NCBI GenBank assembly: GCA_964351395.1
Contig: CAYGOF010000007.1
Location: forward strand, 1-64,000
Direction: 5' to 3'
Origin: Imperialibacter sp964351395
Lineage (GTDB): Bacteria > Bacteroidota > Bacteroidia > Cytophagales > Cyclobacteriaceae
Length of the DNA stretch: 64,000 bases
The translations under genes were made by a program, and so were the position numbers. Under the pieces are notes generated by a model, which did not search any database, was not told where the DNA came from, and saw nothing but the letters and a program-made list of their open reading frames with translations. Of the stretch, positions 7,983 through 17,220 are shown piece by piece (the stretch's first letter is position 1; each line of letters begins with the position of its first letter).

Positions 7983-8169
7983 AACCGGTGTGAAGGCACT
8001 TCCGGGAACTAATTACAAGACCGGGCCTAATAAACATTGTCCGGAACCAATGTTGGCGATTATATTGAGATTTCGGTTTGAGTAAATAATAATACAGACC
8101 TGTGTAAAGAAATTTATCTATTGATGCAACGCTAAAGCTTCGCTTAAGTCTTTACGGCTAAACTTACCT

Positions 8170-9429
8170 ATGAAACCAGCTTTAACCGCTATTGCCTTAT
8201 TAGTGGTCGTTCAACTGTCGGCACAGTCAAAAAAGGCATACCTGAAGGAAAATCGTTATGACCTACTGGCCAAAGAGCTGGATTTCCCGCAAACCGACTT
8301 CAAAATCCTTGGCTTTGGCGCCTATCACGGAAGTGCAAAAACAGAAGAGGCTGAATTAAGGCTTATTCAAGCGTTGACCACCAAAGGAGCTATTAGCTAC
8401 TATCTGCCAGAAACAGACTTTGCGATTGCCCACTATTTCAATAGCTACCTGAGCACAGGCGATACGGTATTATTGAGAGACCTGGTACTGCACTATGGTG
8501 TGCGGGTACCGCAGGACAAAACGGTAGAAACTTACGAAAAGTGGAAAGCACTGAAACAACTCAACGACCAGTTGCCCACTGACAGCAAACTGACTGTGCT
8601 GGGCATTGACATGCTGGTAACCTACAAATACACCTGTAAGCTGCTGCTGGAACTGATCGACCAACGGGCAGTAAACAGTCCGGCCCTCGACCAGGTCGCA
8701 GACATGCTTGCCGCCGATACTACCGACTATTCACCCTATTACGACAGCGACTCAAAAGCCATTATGAGAGCATTTGTCGTCGCCTATGAAGCAGATCCGG
8801 CACATTTCAACGAAAGCATCAGCAATCAGTTCATTTTCAATCACTTGATCAGTAACCTGAAAGTAACTTTTGAGGTCTTTTCAACGAAACGGGAGCAAAC
8901 GATCTACAACAACTACCTTGGGCTTAGTGAACAATACCATTTCGAAACCAGTCCACAGTTCCTTCGCTTTGGTTTTTTTCATTTGGAAAAAGAACGAGAA
9001 GGCAAGCAGGGAAATGCCTCCTTCTTCACGATGCTCGTAGAAAACGGTATTTACCCGCGAGAAAAAGTCATTGCAGTGATCGGCTACCTCACCAAAAGCA
9101 GGGTATTATGGGACGTGGAGTACGACGATGATAACCAATACAAAAGCCACACAACTGAAGGAGGTTTTGGTATTGGTGACTACAAAAAGGAGTACTTTTT
9201 GGGAATTGATCACCTTAAAAAAACGAAAACATCTGACCTCACACTTTTCAAACTCAACAGCGCCGCCACTCCTTATGCCAACGAAGTACCCGATTTGATC
9301 GAGGTAGTAATGGAAGACGAAGCCTCCAATGGTGACGCAGTAAGAGGGACATCGACCACCGACTATATTGACTATGCCCTGCTCATTTCCCATTCGAAAG
9401 CGAGCACGCCCATAGAAAAGACAAGATGA
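8170..9429 (+). CDS. Secreted erythromycin-esterase-like protein
   Basis: A 419-residue protein with a signal peptide cleaved after about QLSAQ (residue 19). The mature domain opens ILGFGAYHGSAKTEEAEL (His53, Glu59/60), which recalls the G-E-x-x-H-G-x-x-E/L core of the erythromycin esterase/TIKI-like superfamily, and the layout of about 400 residues fits. Later, VLGIDMLVTYKY and VIGYLTKSRVLW correspond to the strands carrying further active-site residues in that family. The resemblance is moderate and no antibiotic role should be assumed; Bacteroidota have many such proteins of unknown substrate. It stands alone between the VOC and beta-glucosidase genes. Confidence 0.5.
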   Translation: MKPALTAIALLVVVQLSAQSKKAYLKENRYDLLAKELDFPQTDFKILGFGAYHGSAKTEEAELRLIQALTTKGAISYYLPETDFAIAHYFNSYLSTGDTVLLRDLVLHYGVRVPQDKTVETYEKWKALKQLNDQLPTDSKLTVLGIDMLVTYKYTCKLLLELIDQRAVNSPALDQVADMLAADTTDYSPYYDSDSKAIMRAFVVAYEADPAHFNESISNQFIFNHLISNLKVTFEVFSTKREQTIYNNYLGLSEQYHFETSPQFLRFGFFHLEKEREGKQGNASFFTMLVENGIYPREKVIAVIGYLTKSRVLWDVEYDDDNQYKSHTTEGGFGIGDYKKEYFLGIDHLKKTKTSDLTLFKLNSAATPYANEVPDLIEVVMEDEASNGDAVRGTSTTDYIDYALLISHSKASTPIEKTR

Positions 9430-9571
9430 TTCGCTTTCACCCCGGTTTACCTGATGAATATCAGCTTCTTAGCTGATCTGTGTATGGTCCATTGGCTCAG
9501 CCAGGATGTAACTTGGAGGAATGAAAGGGAAACAAAGCCCTTGTCCGATTTTTCATCCAAAACTTACCCCC

Positions 9572-11851
9572 ATGAAACATGTATTTTTGGCCCTGCTGGT
9601 AGTTGCCATGACAGTTGCCTGCACCCAGCAAAACACTTCCTCTGATGTTTCGACCACGAAGTCAGATGTCATTGATCAACGAGTCGACAGCCTGATGGCG
9701 TTGATGACGCTTGAAGAGAAAATTGGTCAGATGAACCAGTACAATGGTTTTTGGGACGTTACCGGCCCGGTCCCAGCCGATGGTGATGCTGCTACGAAGT
9801 ACGACAACCTGCGCAAAGGGTTGGTAGGCTCTATGCTGAACGTGCGGGGAGTGGCCGAAGTAAGGAAAGTACAAAAAATTGCGGTGGAGGAAACACGGCT
9901 GGGCATTCCGCTCATTATTGGTTTTGATATGATACATGGCTATAAAACCATGAGCCCCATTCCTCTGGGGGAAGCTGCCAGTTGGGATCTTGCAGCCATG
10001 CAGGCCGCAGCGCACATTGGCGCTGTAGAGGCGGCAGCGGCAGGTATCAGCTGGACTTTCGCTCCTATGGTGGACCTTACCCGCGATGCACGCTGGGGAA
10101 GGGTGATGGAAGGAGCCGGCGAAGACCCTTATCTGAGTAGTAAAATCGCCGTTGCCAGGGTCAATGGTTTTCAGGGGGATGACCTGGCCGACCCACTTAC
10201 CATTGCTGCCTGCGTGAAGCACTTTGCAGGCTATGGTTTCTCTGAAAGTGGCCGCGACTACAACACAGTCGATATAGGCACCTCTACCCTTTACAATATG
10301 GTACTACCTCCATTCAAAGCCGCCTCTGATGCTGGCGCAAGAACCTTTATGAACTCTTTCAATGTGCTGAATGGCATTCCAGCTACTGGCAATAGCTTTT
10401 TGCAGCGGGATATCCTGAAAGGCAAATGGGGCTTCGATGGTTTTGTGGTGTCGGACTGGGGCTCAATCGGCGAAATGATTGTGCATGGTTATGCAGCCAA
10501 TGCCACTGAGGCAGCCAGGTTGGCCGCGCAGGCGGGATCAGATATGGACATGGAGTCGTATGCATACCTGAAAGAGCTCAAAGGATTAGTAGATTCCGGA
10601 AAAGTCGATGCGAAGCTTATTGACGATGCTGCTCGCCGGATCCTTAGAGTCAAATTTGAGTTGGGGCTCTTCGACGATCCATACCTGTATTGCGACGAGG
10701 AACGAGAAAAAGCCCTGACTGGTCACCCTGATCACGTTGCGGGTGTGCTTGATATGGCCAAAAAGTCTATCGTGCTTTTGAAAAATGAAGGCAACCTATT
10801 ACCACTGAACAAGTCAGGCCAAAAGATTGCTGTGATTGGTGCACTGGCCGCTGACAAAGACAGTCCGATCGGTAGCTGGCGCGGTGGTGCTGAAACCAAC
10901 AGTGCTGTTTCAGTATGGGAAGGACTACAGGAATACCCTGGCAACACCTATACCTATGCCAAAGGTGCTGACCTCACGCTTGAGCAGCCCGCTTTCCAAA
11001 CTGAAGTGAAAATCAATGAAACTGATAGAAGCGGTTTTCCGGCCGCGATACAAGCTGCCAGAAATGCCAATATTGTTATACTAGTATTAGGTGAAGTTGG
11101 CTTTCAATCTGGAGAAGGCCGCAGCCGTACCGACATTACTCTACCGGGCGTGCAAAGCGAACTACTACAGGCTGTCGTTAAGGCCAACAAGAATGTTATC
11201 CTGGTCAATATGAGCGGCCGACCACTGGACCTCAGTATGGAATCAGCCCTTGTACCTACACTGCTCCAAGCATGGCACTTAGGAAGCCAAAGTGGCAATG
11301 CCATTGCTCAGGTGCTATACGGTGATTATAATCCATCTGGAAAGCTGCCTATGTCATTTCCAAGGAGTGTAGGTCAAGTACCCATTTACTACAACCATAA
11401 GAGTACCGGCCGCCCTGTTAACGCTGGTGGCGATGTTGTTTTTTGGTCACACTATTCCGACGAATCCAATGACCCTCTCTATCCTTTTGGTTACGGACTC
11501 AGCTACGCTTCCTTTGACTATAGCGCCCTGAAAGTGGCTCAGCCAGCGCAAGGAAAAGTTGTGGTGGACGTGACGGTGACAAATACCAGTGAAGTGGATG
11601 GTGAAGAGGTAGTACAGCTTTACCTGCACGACATAGTCGCAAGTATTACAAGACCTGTTAAAGAATTAAAGGGTTTTGAAAAGCTCATGATCAAAGCAGG
11701 AGAAAGCAAGCAGGTTTCTTTTACCCTAACAGAAGCAGAACTTGGATTCTATGGTAACGATGGAGTTTATCAAGTAGAACCGGGAGACTTTGAAGTGATG
11801 GTAGGAGGTAGTTCTATAGCAGCCCTTAGCGGCAAATTTACTTTGCAATAA
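9572..11851 (+). CDS. bglX: Periplasmic beta-glucosidase, glycoside hydrolase family 3
   Basis: A protein of 759 residues from the ATG at 9572, chosen because it begins a clean lipoprotein signal (MKHVFLALL, lipobox TVAC with Cys17); an ATG at 9521 would add an unlikely 17-residue tail. It removes terminal beta-linked glucose (or xylose in some members) from oligosaccharides. Order: GH3 N-terminal TIM barrel with KHFAGYG and the nucleophile Asp295 in VVSDWGS; C-terminal alpha/beta domain with GEVGFQSGEGRSR, supplying the acid/base glutamate; and a fibronectin-III-like end. A strong terminator follows at 11864-11912. Confidence 0.93.
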   Translation: MKHVFLALLVVAMTVACTQQNTSSDVSTTKSDVIDQRVDSLMALMTLEEKIGQMNQYNGFWDVTGPVPADGDAATKYDNLRKGLVGSMLNVRGVAEVRKVQKIAVEETRLGIPLIIGFDMIHGYKTMSPIPLGEAASWDLAAMQAAAHIGAVEAAAAGISWTFAPMVDLTRDARWGRVMEGAGEDPYLSSKIAVARVNGFQGDDLADPLTIAACVKHFAGYGFSESGRDYNTVDIGTSTLYNMVLPPFKAASDAGARTFMNSFNVLNGIPATGNSFLQRDILKGKWGFDGFVVSDWGSIGEMIVHGYAANATEAARLAAQAGSDMDMESYAYLKELKGLVDSGKVDAKLIDDAARRILRVKFELGLFDDPYLYCDEEREKALTGHPDHVAGVLDMAKKSIVLLKNEGNLLPLNKSGQKIAVIGALAADKDSPIGSWRGGAETNSAVSVWEGLQEYPGNTYTYAKGADLTLEQPAFQTEVKINETDRSGFPAAIQAARNANIVILVLGEVGFQSGEGRSRTDITLPGVQSELLQAVVKANKNVILVNMSGRPLDLSMESALVPTLLQAWHLGSQSGNAIAQVLYGDYNPSGKLPMSFPRSVGQVPIYYNHKSTGRPVNAGGDVVFWSHYSDESNDPLYPFGYGLSYASFDYSALKVAQPAQGKVVVDVTVTNTSEVDGEEVVQLYLHDIVASITRPVKELKGFEKLMIKAGESKQVSFTLTEAELGFYGNDGVYQVEPGDFEVMVGGSSIAALSGKFTLQ

Positions 11852-11863
11852 AAGATAAGACTG

Positions 11864-11912
11864 AGCCAGCGCGGACACCCGTTTTTTTGTCGGGCATCCA
11901 CGCTGGCTTTTC
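11864..11912 (+). terminator. Rho-independent terminator after the GH3 gene
   Basis: Arms AGCCAGCG (11864-11871) and CGCTGGCT (11901-11908) pair perfectly, with an inner CCCG/CGGG stem around a T-rich loop, followed by TTTTC. It begins 13 bp after the stop codon. Confidence 0.85.
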
Positions 11913-12073
11913 AAGACTTGCATCTTTCGGTCTTCCCCAACTTCTTTCAGAAAGTATTTGTCTCCGATGAAAGGCTTGGCGTGAAATTATACCTATCTTT
12001 CAGAGTGGCTTAGCAGCGAGACTTTGTCCCTTTGCAATTGCGCTGACTAAACCCCTCAACCATAATCATTCAA

Positions 12074-13042
12074 ATGCCTCTACAACTGCTCATTACCCTT
12101 GGTGCCATCCTAGTAGGACTATGGCTGTTTCTATACATTTTTCCCATTAGTTTGTGGATCACCGCACAGTTTTCGGGAGCAAGAATCAACCTAATGACGC
12201 TTGTATTTATGCGGTTCCGAAAGGTGCCGCCTGGGCTTATCGTAAAATCAATGATTCTTGCCGCCAAAGCAGGTATACCAGATATCTCAGTGGAGATGCT
12301 GGAAACCCACTATTTGGCCAAAGGCAATTTAGTAGCGGTTATCAAAGCATTGATCATGGCCGACAAAGCCAACCTTACACTCGATTTTAAGCAAGCCACG
12401 GCCATTGACCTGGCAGGTAGAGATGTACTGGATGCGGTGAAAGTGTCGGTCACTCCCTACATGGTCCTTGTGCCAGCCATCACTGCGGTGTCTATGGATG
12501 GTATTCAGCTCATTGCTGTGGCTCGGGTAACCGTAAGAAGCAACCTGCAGCAATTAGTAGGTGGAGCTGGGGAAGAAACGATCAAGGCACGTGTGGCTCA
12601 GGGGATTATCTCCAGAATTGGTATGGCTACAAGCTATAAGTACATTTTGGAAAACCCAGAAAGCATTTCACGACAGGTACTTGAAAACGGATTGGATGCT
12701 GGTACTGCTTTTCAGATTCTTTCTATCGATATCGCTGACATCGACATTGGACAAAATATTGGTTCTATGTTGCAAATCGACCAGGCCTCTGCCGACCTGA
12801 GCATTGCCAAAGCCAAGGCTGAAGAGCGCAGGGCCATGGCGGTAGCCAATGAGCAGGAAATGATTGCCCGTATTCAGGAAGCTCGTGCCAAAGTGATTCT
12901 CGCGGAAGCGCAAATACCGGCAGCTCTTTCAGGCGCATTCAGAACAGGTAACCTGATTGCTGGCATCGACTTTAAGAAAGAGGTACCTACTGCAAAGACA
13001 GCTGCAGCTAAAAAGACCACGACTGCTCCAAAGAAGAAATAA
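12074..13042 (+). CDS. floA: Flotillin-like protein FloA
   Basis: A 322-residue SPFH-superfamily protein that should oligomerise in functional membrane microdomains. The N-terminal hydrophobic segment (about residues 4-28) inserts into the inner membrane. The SPFH domain follows (RKVPPGLIVKSMILAAKAG, then VSVTPYMVLVPAITAVS). A long Ala/Glu-rich coiled coil (about 235-285, IAKAKAEERRAMAVANEQEM) is typical. The C-terminus is unusually rich in Lys, Ala and Thr (AKTAAAKKTTTAPKKK). Length is close to the usual 330. It stands alone and faces a minus-strand gene downstream. Confidence 0.93.
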   Translation: MPLQLLITLGAILVGLWLFLYIFPISLWITAQFSGARINLMTLVFMRFRKVPPGLIVKSMILAAKAGIPDISVEMLETHYLAKGNLVAVIKALIMADKANLTLDFKQATAIDLAGRDVLDAVKVSVTPYMVLVPAITAVSMDGIQLIAVARVTVRSNLQQLVGGAGEETIKARVAQGIISRIGMATSYKYILENPESISRQVLENGLDAGTAFQILSIDIADIDIGQNIGSMLQIDQASADLSIAKAKAEERRAMAVANEQEMIARIQEARAKVILAEAQIPAALSGAFRTGNLIAGIDFKKEVPTAKTAAAKKTTTAPKKK

Positions 13043-13107
13043 AAATTCTACATATTATATTAGTGTGCTCTACGGTAGACGCTGTGGGAAATTAGAGCGA
13101 GAACAGT

Positions 13108-13521
13108 TTAGGCCATCCTGGTCGCCGTGACGCCTCCAAGATATCCCATGGGAAGATAGGCCAATGTCAAATCGATGATTGAAAACCATAGTGGTGACGG
13201 AAGCATGGTAACACTGGCAGCTCCTCCCAGAAGGTAGAAAAAGCCGATACCTAAAGCAAATCTGACTTTGAAAGTGGCTGCGATCATTCCAGTCAAAAAA
13301 GCACCGGTAAGTGTGCCGAGAGCATGTGCTAAAAATGGCATCACAAAGTGTTTGGTTTCGAACAAATGCATCGATGCTTTAAGTCCTTCTGTGGTTGTTA
13401 CATCAGCACCCTCTGGAGGCGGGATTATGGTACCGCTAATCATCACGATGGCCATATTTACGCCACCTCCAACAAGTATACCTGCTACTACTGCTGCAAT
13501 ATTTCTCAGGATCGGACTCAT
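13108..13521 (-). CDS. Small integral membrane protein, unknown function
   Basis: A protein of 137 residues from the internal ATG at 13521 (MSPILRNIAAVV); the longer start at 13566 adds 15 polar residues ahead of an otherwise clean membrane helix and seems less likely. It has about four hydrophobic helices (near 5-27, 55-78, 82-103 and 110-132) with a polar loop (about 30-50, PPPEGADVTTTEGLK). I recognise no catalytic motif. It is convergent with floA and separated by 174 bp from the methyltransferase gene, with a strong dyad between. Confidence 0.7.
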   Translation of the reverse strand: MSPILRNIAAVVAGILVGGGVNMAIVMISGTIIPPPEGADVTTTEGLKASMHLFETKHFVMPFLAHALGTLTGAFLTGMIAATFKVRFALGIGFFYLLGGAASVTMLPSPLWFSIIDLTLAYLPMGYLGGVTATRMA

Positions 13522-13651
13522 AACATCTGAATTTGTCGCTTTACTTTGAACTAAAAAAACCTGCAAATCACCGGCATTTTTTCCGACAGTATCGGTAAGT
13601 TAATAATTATCCGCCGGCAATTCAGGACACATTGTATAGAATCTAAACCAT

Positions 13652-13675
13652 CAGTGTCCCGTTCAGGGGACACTG
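13652..13675. promoter_or_regulatory. Perfect inverted repeat CAGTGTCCC-N6-GGGACACTG
   Basis: Nine-bp perfect arms with a 6-bp centre lie between the methyltransferase stop and the membrane-protein start. A partial third copy (CAGGACACATTGT) lies just left, at about 13623-13635. There is no U-tract on either strand, so an operator for the membrane-protein gene is more likely than a terminator. Confidence 0.5.
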
Positions 13676-13695
13676 TGGGAAAGAAGATACGCCAG

Positions 13696-14313
13696 TTAAG
13701 CCTTTCTGGCAATGATCAAAGTATGTCCGGTTTCTCCTTCCGGGATATATCTTGTTTCCTCTATTGTGAAGCCTGCTGAAGAAAACCATTTGATATAGGT
13801 ATTGGTATCAGCATGGCTCCAATACATAGTTGTGCCGGCAACAATCCAGTCTCTTTCTATTCCAGTCCAAGCTGTTGCTCCAACTATTGCTAAAATACAG
13901 CCATCGGCCTTTAACCATTTGTACATGGCTTTAATCAGAGCAGATTGCTGTTCAATGGGTACATGGATGAGAGAATACAAGGCCACAATACCGGCAAACG
14001 CCCCCTCCTGAAACGACAGCTTCGTCATATCAGCTACCTCAAAACTGCCTCCAGGAACACTGCAACATGCTAATGCTACTTGCTTTGGCGAAATATCAAC
14101 ACCAAGGTAGCGATGGTTCTGACTTAAAAACTGTGCCACAGGAAGGCCGTCGCCACAGCCCAGTTCAAGGACCCTATCGTCTTTTCTCAAGGATCGCACA
14201 AAGGAATTCAGCCACGAATCATAACGAGCCTCCTGGAATGCTGCGAAATGTTTTTTATAATCTGCAGAGAGTTTATCATAGCCCTCTCTAACTATTTCTT
14301 TTGGGTCTGTCAT
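13696..14313 (-). CDS. Class I SAM-dependent methyltransferase
   Basis: A 205-residue protein with the Rossmann-type methyltransferase core. Motif I is VLELGCGDG (residues 48-56, the SAM-binding loop), followed by the acidic strand end YLGVDIS, then FEVADMTKLSF and FAGIVALYSLIHVP (motif IV region). The N-terminal helix (YDKLSADYKKHFAAF) and overall length match small-molecule methyltransferases of the UbiE/Tam type. Substrate unknown. It has its own spacing on both sides and no evident partner. Confidence 0.88.
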   Translation of the reverse strand: MTDPKEIVREGYDKLSADYKKHFAAFQEARYDSWLNSFVRSLRKDDRVLELGCGDGLPVAQFLSQNHRYLGVDISPKQVALACCSVPGGSFEVADMTKLSFQEGAFAGIVALYSLIHVPIEQQSALIKAMYKWLKADGCILAIVGATAWTGIERDWIVAGTTMYWSHADTNTYIKWFSSAGFTIEETRYIPEGETGHTLIIARKA

Positions 14314-14381
14314 CGCTTTTTGAGCCTGGCCTTTCCCCTGATGGTGACTACCACTGAGGGCGAGTAAAGGTAAAATGCAAC

Positions 14382-14411
14382 AAAAAAAGGAAGCTTCAAT
14401 GCCTCCTTTTT
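14382..14411 (-). terminator. Rho-independent terminator after the TIM-barrel gene
   Basis: A hairpin of AAAAAGGA-AGC against GC-C-TCCTTTTT lies 20 bp beyond the stop of the gene ending at 14431. On the minus strand it ends in a run of Ts; because both arms are flanked by A/T runs it could act in both directions. Confidence 0.75.
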
Positions 14412-14430
14412 CATACTTTAATTATCAAAC

Positions 14431-15297
14431 TTAATATTTCAGGCTTTTTAAATACGCTATGCTTTGTGGCACCTGCACCAGCGGCTCATTGCTTTCATCT
14501 TCAATAAACATATGCTTGATGCCTATCTTATTGGCTTCTCTTACAATTCCTTTGATGTCTACTTCACCCTGACCTAAAATAGCATCATTTTCAGCCCCGG
14601 TACCACCGGTCAGGTCCTTGGGGGCGCCTTTCTTTAAATCCTTTACGTGGAGCAGCTTCCATCTGTCGCCGTATTGCTTCAACAGTTTAACTGGGTCTCC
14701 GCCACCAAAATGGGTCCACATGATGTCCATTTCAAAAGATACATATTCAGGGTTCGTATTCTCTATCAGGTAATTCATCAACGTGCCTTTTCCATACGGC
14801 TGAAATTCATAGCCATGCACATGGTAGCAAAAGGTAAGACCATTCTCTTTCAGCACCTTACCAGCAGCATTAAAGTCTTCTACTGCCTTTTTTGCGTTTT
14901 CAAGGTTAAATTCACCCCTCTTGTGGGGGATCCAGGCGGTCATCACAAATTCAGCTCCCAGGGCCTTAGCATTGTCGACTACCGCTTGTGGGTCTTTCAC
15001 GAGCTGATCATAGCCAGCGCCTGTACCAGGAATACTTATTCCCCTGTCATTGCAGGCCCTCTTAAATTCTGCAGCGGTCATACCCTTGGGTGCGCTTCCC
15101 TCTATTTCGGTAAAACCCATAGATGCAATAATATCAAGCGTTGCCTCGGCGCCATTTGGCCAACTTTTACGAAAGGTATAGGCTTGCCCGCCCAAAGGTA
15201 CCGTATACATCGGGTCGCCTTTTTTCTGAGCCTGTGATTGTTGCGGCATCTGCCAGGCAACAAATAGAATAATGAATGCTATCAGGTGTTTTTTCAT
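14431..15297 (-). CDS. Secreted sugar phosphate isomerase/epimerase-like protein (xylose-isomerase-like TIM barrel)
   Basis: A protein of 288 residues from the ATG at 15297, which opens a normal signal peptide (MKKHLIAFIILFVAW ... QAQ); an upstream start at 15342 would bury it. The mature part is an AP-endonuclease-2/xylose-isomerase-like TIM barrel: GFTEIEGSAP, GLTFCYHVHGYEF, VSFEMDIMWTHFGGGDP, LLHVKDLKKG and HMFIEDE supply the usual Glu, His and Asp metal ligands. Such secreted proteins commonly sit beside GMC oxidoreductases in Bacteroidota and are thought to act on oxidised sugars (3-keto-glycosides in characterised cases). Here it lies 105 bp downstream of the GMC gene. Confidence 0.85.
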   Translation of the reverse strand: MKKHLIAFIILFVAWQMPQQSQAQKKGDPMYTVPLGGQAYTFRKSWPNGAEATLDIIASMGFTEIEGSAPKGMTAAEFKRACNDRGISIPGTGAGYDQLVKDPQAVVDNAKALGAEFVMTAWIPHKRGEFNLENAKKAVEDFNAAGKVLKENGLTFCYHVHGYEFQPYGKGTLMNYLIENTNPEYVSFEMDIMWTHFGGGDPVKLLKQYGDRWKLLHVKDLKKGAPKDLTGGTGAENDAILGQGEVDIKGIVREANKIGIKHMFIEDESNEPLVQVPQSIAYLKSLKY

Positions 15298-15402
15298 CTT
15301 GTATAAATTTTCTGTTTTTTCAGGCAACAAGTGGTGCCACAACCTACCGTTTCAACTTCTTTTAACTCATTTCTATTATTGAACGGTTTAGGCACAACGC
15401 TA

Positions 15403-17097
15403 TTACAAATTCCTTTTATTCAACTCCTCCACCGCATAATTGGCCGCCCTGGCAGTCAACATCATAAAATGAAGCGTAGGGTTTTGTGTACTGGTAGAGG
15501 TCATACAGGCTCCGTCGGTTACGAACACATTTTTACAGGCATGCAGCTGGTTCCAGCCATTCAGCAGCGATGTTTTCGGATCATGCCCCATGCGAACACC
15601 TCCTACCTCGTGAATATCCGAACCGGGCAGCGAATGCGTATCGTTGACCCTTACATTAGTAAAGCCAGCTTTCTCAAACATTTCCTGCTGCTGCTCCAGG
15701 TAATCCTGCGTCATTTTATCGTCGTTCTCCTGCCATTCCACAGAGACAATCAATTGCGGAATGCCATACTTATCTTTCATGTCTGTGCTCAGTCTGACGT
15801 GGTTGCTTTCGATGGGCACGGTCTCACCCATCATCCAGCTGCTGATGCTCCAGTTGCCATATTCTCGTTCCAGCAAGTTGTCTCTTAGCTCATCTCCGAT
15901 CATGCTGGTGTCTGATCGCATGCCTCTGCCACCGCCGATGCCAATCGCATAGCCACGGAGAAAATCAGTCTCTTGCTTATGTACATTTCTAAAGCGTGGA
16001 ATATAGGAGTGATCTGGATTGCGACCATCCGTTCGCTTATCGTAGAAACCTTCGAATTCAGCATTTCCTTTGCCCCTGTAATTGTGCCATGCAATATGGG
16101 TACCCAAAAGTCCATTATCATTACCCAGTCCGTTAGGAAACCTGGACGAAGTAGAGTTCAGCAGGATAGCATTGCTATTCAGCGTAGAGGCATTCACAAA
16201 AATGATGTTGGCATAAAACTCAATTACGTCATTGGTGGCTGCATCCACCACTCTTACGCCAGTGGCCCTTTCCTTTGCTTCATCGTAAATAACAGAATGA
16301 ACCACTGCATTGGGTCGCAATGTCATGTTACCTGTTTTCATGGCCCAGGGTATGGTAGATGCGTTTGAGCTGAAGTATGCCCCATAAATACAGCCACGGT
16401 TACACATGGTTTGGTTTTGGCACTTTCCTCTACCCTGGTCAATATGTATTTGCTGCGGGTCGGTGAGATGGGCGCAGCGCCCCTGGATCATCACCCGGTC
16501 ATCGTAGTTTTTTTTGATGCTTTCCTGAAAGTACTGCTCAATGCAGCTCTGCTCGAACGCCGGCATTACTTCACTATCCGGCAGCACGGCTAGGCCATCC
16601 CTATTTCCGGAAACCCCTGCAAACTTCTCCACATAGGTATACCAGCTTTCTACATCCTTGTAACGAATAGGCCAATCAACAGCGAAGCCATCTCTGGCCG
16701 GTCCCTCAAAGTCAAAATCACTCCAGCGCTGTGTTTGTCGGGCCCACAGCAGCGACTTCCCTCCCACATGATAACCTCGATACCAGCGAAAAGGCTTTTC
16801 CTGTATAAAAGGCTGCTCATCATCCTTGAGCATGAACGGAAGTGATTCTTCACGAAGGCGTCGGTCGTCACCAAATCCGGTTCTTCTGTCGATTGGTACA
16901 GAGCCTCTGAATTCAAAATCCCAGGGAGCTTTGGAGGCGGTGGGGTAATCTTTAATATGCTTCACATCACGCCCACGCTCAAGCACCAGGGTTTTCAAGC
17001 CCTTCTCGCATAGTTCTTTGGCGGCCCATCCCCCACTGGCGCCGGAGCCGATCACAATGGCGTCGTAAGTACGTTTATCTTTGGAATCCTGTAGCAT
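15403..17097 (-). CDS. GMC-family oxidoreductase (sugar/alcohol dehydrogenase, FAD)
   Basis: A 564-residue flavoprotein. The N-terminus has the FAD-binding GSGASGG (residues 17-23) and the ribose-binding glutamate in VLERG. NQTMCNRGCIYGAYF is a Cys-rich segment typical of the gluconate/2-keto-sugar dehydrogenase branch. The C-terminal GMC domain has GSDIHEVGGVRMG, which supplies the catalytic His, and QNPTLHFMMLTARAA, the conserved closing FAD segment. It should oxidise a sugar hydroxyl and pass electrons to the respiratory chain. The following minus-strand order places it between the small subunit (17221-17766) and the TIM-barrel gene, and the three probably form one unit. Confidence 0.92.
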   Translation of the reverse strand: MLQDSKDKRTYDAIVIGSGASGGWAAKELCEKGLKTLVLERGRDVKHIKDYPTASKAPWDFEFRGSVPIDRRTGFGDDRRLREESLPFMLKDDEQPFIQEKPFRWYRGYHVGGKSLLWARQTQRWSDFDFEGPARDGFAVDWPIRYKDVESWYTYVEKFAGVSGNRDGLAVLPDSEVMPAFEQSCIEQYFQESIKKNYDDRVMIQGRCAHLTDPQQIHIDQGRGKCQNQTMCNRGCIYGAYFSSNASTIPWAMKTGNMTLRPNAVVHSVIYDEAKERATGVRVVDAATNDVIEFYANIIFVNASTLNSNAILLNSTSSRFPNGLGNDNGLLGTHIAWHNYRGKGNAEFEGFYDKRTDGRNPDHSYIPRFRNVHKQETDFLRGYAIGIGGGRGMRSDTSMIGDELRDNLLEREYGNWSISSWMMGETVPIESNHVRLSTDMKDKYGIPQLIVSVEWQENDDKMTQDYLEQQQEMFEKAGFTNVRVNDTHSLPGSDIHEVGGVRMGHDPKTSLLNGWNQLHACKNVFVTDGACMTSTSTQNPTLHFMMLTARAANYAVEELNKRNL

Positions 17098-17220
17098 AAC
17101 TCTTCCTTAAATCGCAAAAGACAAATTACAAAACTCAAACGGCCGCTGTGTCGGTGCTTTGTGGTTTGCCAGAAGGATATTGTTTGTCATTTGTTTTTTG
17201 AATTTTTGGTGCTTGCCTGC

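Noticed and set aside
8170..9429. Macrolide resistance gene
   Set aside because: Only superfamily-level similarity to erythromycin esterases; secreted form and context give no support for antibiotic inactivation.
9521..9571. Upstream ATG at 9521 as start of the GH3 gene
   Set aside because: Adds a 17-residue tail before a clean lipoprotein signal peptide.
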